Shown here piece by piece: positions 6,761 to 7,868 of a stretch of DNA of 7,868 nucleotides. Positions within the stretch are counted from its first letter, which is position 1. Every line of letters starts with the position of its first letter. Below the pieces are notes generated by a model. The model saw nothing but the letters and a program-made list of their open reading frames with translations, was not told the origin of the DNA and searched no databases. The position numbers were made by a program, and so were the translations under genes. This DNA is from JANYIP01 sp031394045 (lineage in GTDB: Bacteria; Actinomycetota; Actinomycetes; Prado026): NCBI GenBank assembly GCA_031394045.1, contig JANMWN010000061.1, forward strand, positions 1 through 7,868, in the 5' to 3' direction.

Positions 6761-7868
6761 TCAGTCGCCGCGCAGGATCGGTCGGAGCGCGTCGAGGACG
6801 GCGACGTCCTCGATCGTGGAGGGCACCGGCTCGTCGCGCCCGTCGGCGATGCCGCGCATGGTCTTGCGCAGGATCTTGCCCGAGCGGGTCTTCGGCAGCC
6901 CCTGGACGACCGAGACGTCCCGGAACGCGGCGACCGGGCCGATGTCGCGTCGTACCGCCTCGACCAGCTCGCGCTGCACCGTCGCCTCGTCGATGATGAC
7001 GCCGTTCTTGAGGACGACGAAGGCCCGGGGCAGCTGGCCCTTGAGCTGGTCCTTCACTCCGATCACCGCGCACTCGGCCACCGCCGGATGTCCGGCCAGG
7101 ACCTCCTCGATCACTCCGGTCGAGAGCCGGTGCCCGGCCACGTTGATGACGTCGTCGGTGCGCCCCATCACGAACAGATAGCCGTCCTCGTCCAGGTAGC
7201 CGCTGTCGCCGGTGAGGTAGTGCCCGTGGTAGGTCGAGAGGTATTCGTCGATGTAGCGTTGGTCGTCTCCCCAGAGCGTGTGCAAAGACCCGGGCGGCAG
7301 CGGCAGCTTGATCGCGATCGCTCCCTCCTGCCCTGCGGGCATCGGCTCGCCGGCGTGGTCGAGGACCCGGACGTCCCAGCCGGGTACGGGCACCGTCGAC
7401 GAGCCGGGCTTGACCGGCATCGGCTCCAGCCCCCGCAGGTTTGCCGAGATCGGCCAGCCCGTCTCGGTCTGCCACCAGTGATCGACGACGGGTACGCCGA
7501 GGCGGTCGGTGGCCCACTGGTGCGAGTCCGGGTCGAGCCGTTCACCGGCCAGGAACAGCGTCTCCAGGGTCGACAGGTCGTACGCAGCGATCTCGGTGCC
7601 GTCCGGGTCGACGCGCTTGATGGCCCGAAGCGCCGTGGGCGCGGTGAAGAGGGCTTTGACGCCGTGGTCGGCGATGACCCGCCAGAACGCGCCGGCATCG
7701 GGGGTCCCCACCGGCTTGCCCTCGTAAAGCACCGTGGTGGCCCCGACCAGGAGCGGGCCGTAGACGATGTAGCTGTGGCCGACCACCCAGCCGACGTCGG
7801 AGGCCGTCCACCACACGTCGCCGGCGTGGATGTCGTAGATCGCTGACATCGACCAGGCGAGCGCGACG
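6761..7868 (-). CDS. prpE: Acyl-CoA synthetase, probably propionyl-CoA synthetase, C-terminal ~60% (5' end outside window)
   Basis: This AMP-forming ligase activates a short-chain acid (propionate, or acetate) to its CoA thioester via an acyl-adenylate in the cytoplasm. The last 368 codons are visible; the frame remains open to the window edge, so ATG 7847-7849 is internal (upstream codons read VALAWS, continuing the family sequence). Visible family motifs, in protein order, are DVWWTASDVGWVVGHSYIVY, then LFTAPTALRAIKR, then DHWWQTETGWPI (about 7450-7485). YLTGDSGYLDEDGYLFVMGR and TDDVINVAGHRLSTG (about 7110-7230) follow. Last comes LPKTRSGKILRK, whose SGK lysine (codon 6875-6877) is the catalytic residue and the site of regulatory acetylation in the family. 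The motif ETGWPI and the short loop before it resemble PrpE/ACSS3 more than acetyl-CoA synthetase, which usually has ETGG. The synthetase class is certain; propionate preference is inferred. The gene is convergent with the glutamate dehydrogenase unit and ends at a shared hairpin. Confidence 0.9.
   Translation of the reverse strand, partial: VALAWSMSAIYDIHAGDVWWTASDVGWVVGHSYIVYGPLLVGATTVLYEGKPVGTPDAGAFWRVIADHGVKALFTAPTALRAIKRVDPDGTEIAAYDLSTLETLFLAGERLDPDSHQWATDRLGVPVVDHWWQTETGWPISANLRGLEPMPVKPGSSTVPVPGWDVRVLDHAGEPMPAGQEGAIAIKLPLPPGSLHTLWGDDQRYIDEYLSTYHGHYLTGDSGYLDEDGYLFVMGRTDDVINVAGHRLSTGVIEEVLAGHPAVAECAVIGVKDQLKGQLPRAFVVLKNGVIIDEATVQRELVEAVRRDIGPVAAFRDVSVVQGLPKTRSGKILRKTMRGIADGRDEPVPSTIEDVAVLDALRPILRGD

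Noticed and set aside
6713..7846. A + strand open frame of 377 codons opposite the acyl-CoA synthetase
   Set aside because: It is a shadow of the - strand gene, whose translation carries all the adenylate-forming enzyme motifs; the + strand product is Asp/Arg/Val-rich without domains and would start inside the terminator hairpin.

Overview
The window looks like chromosomal DNA from a high-GC Gram-positive actinobacterium, perhaps a Nocardioides-like member of the Propionibacteriales. That placement is inferred from three things: strong G/C preference at third codon positions, GTG starts, and the presence of a giant NAD-dependent glutamate dehydrogenase of the 180-kDa type common in Actinobacteria. 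No rRNA, tRNA, CRISPR array, transposase or integrase was found.

Layout, left to right. (1) The 3' end of pruA (1-pyrroline-5-carboxylate dehydrogenase) on the + strand. (2) A stand-alone secreted lipoprotein, predicted to be a seven-bladed YVTN/NHL-like beta-propeller. (3) A 181-bp gap holding a near-exact second copy of the pruA 3' end and a likely promoter for the next gene. (4) A complete gene of about 1,619 codons for the large NAD-specific glutamate dehydrogenase, filling most of the window. (5) A 91-aa three-helix membrane protein of unknown function. (6) A strong, nearly symmetrical hairpin that fills the gap between two convergent stop codons. (7) On the - strand, the C-terminal ~60% of an acyl-CoA synthetase that looks more like propionyl-CoA synthetase (PrpE) than acetyl-CoA synthetase.

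The + strand genes have a metabolic logic. PruA oxidises the proline breakdown product P5C to glutamate, and the glutamate dehydrogenase deaminates glutamate to 2-oxoglutarate for the TCA cycle, so together they can form a proline/glutamate catabolic block. The convergent acyl-CoA synthetase feeds short-chain acids into central metabolism but is a separate transcription unit.

The most unusual observation is a 34-bp direct repeat (32/34 identical by eye). It duplicates the last codons and stop of pruA on the far side of the lipoprotein gene. The lipoprotein gene therefore looks like an insert placed between pruA and the glutamate dehydrogenase gene, with the pruA end duplicated. Apart from this, the genes are ordinary housekeeping or accessory metabolism, and I see no convincing undescribed multi-gene system.
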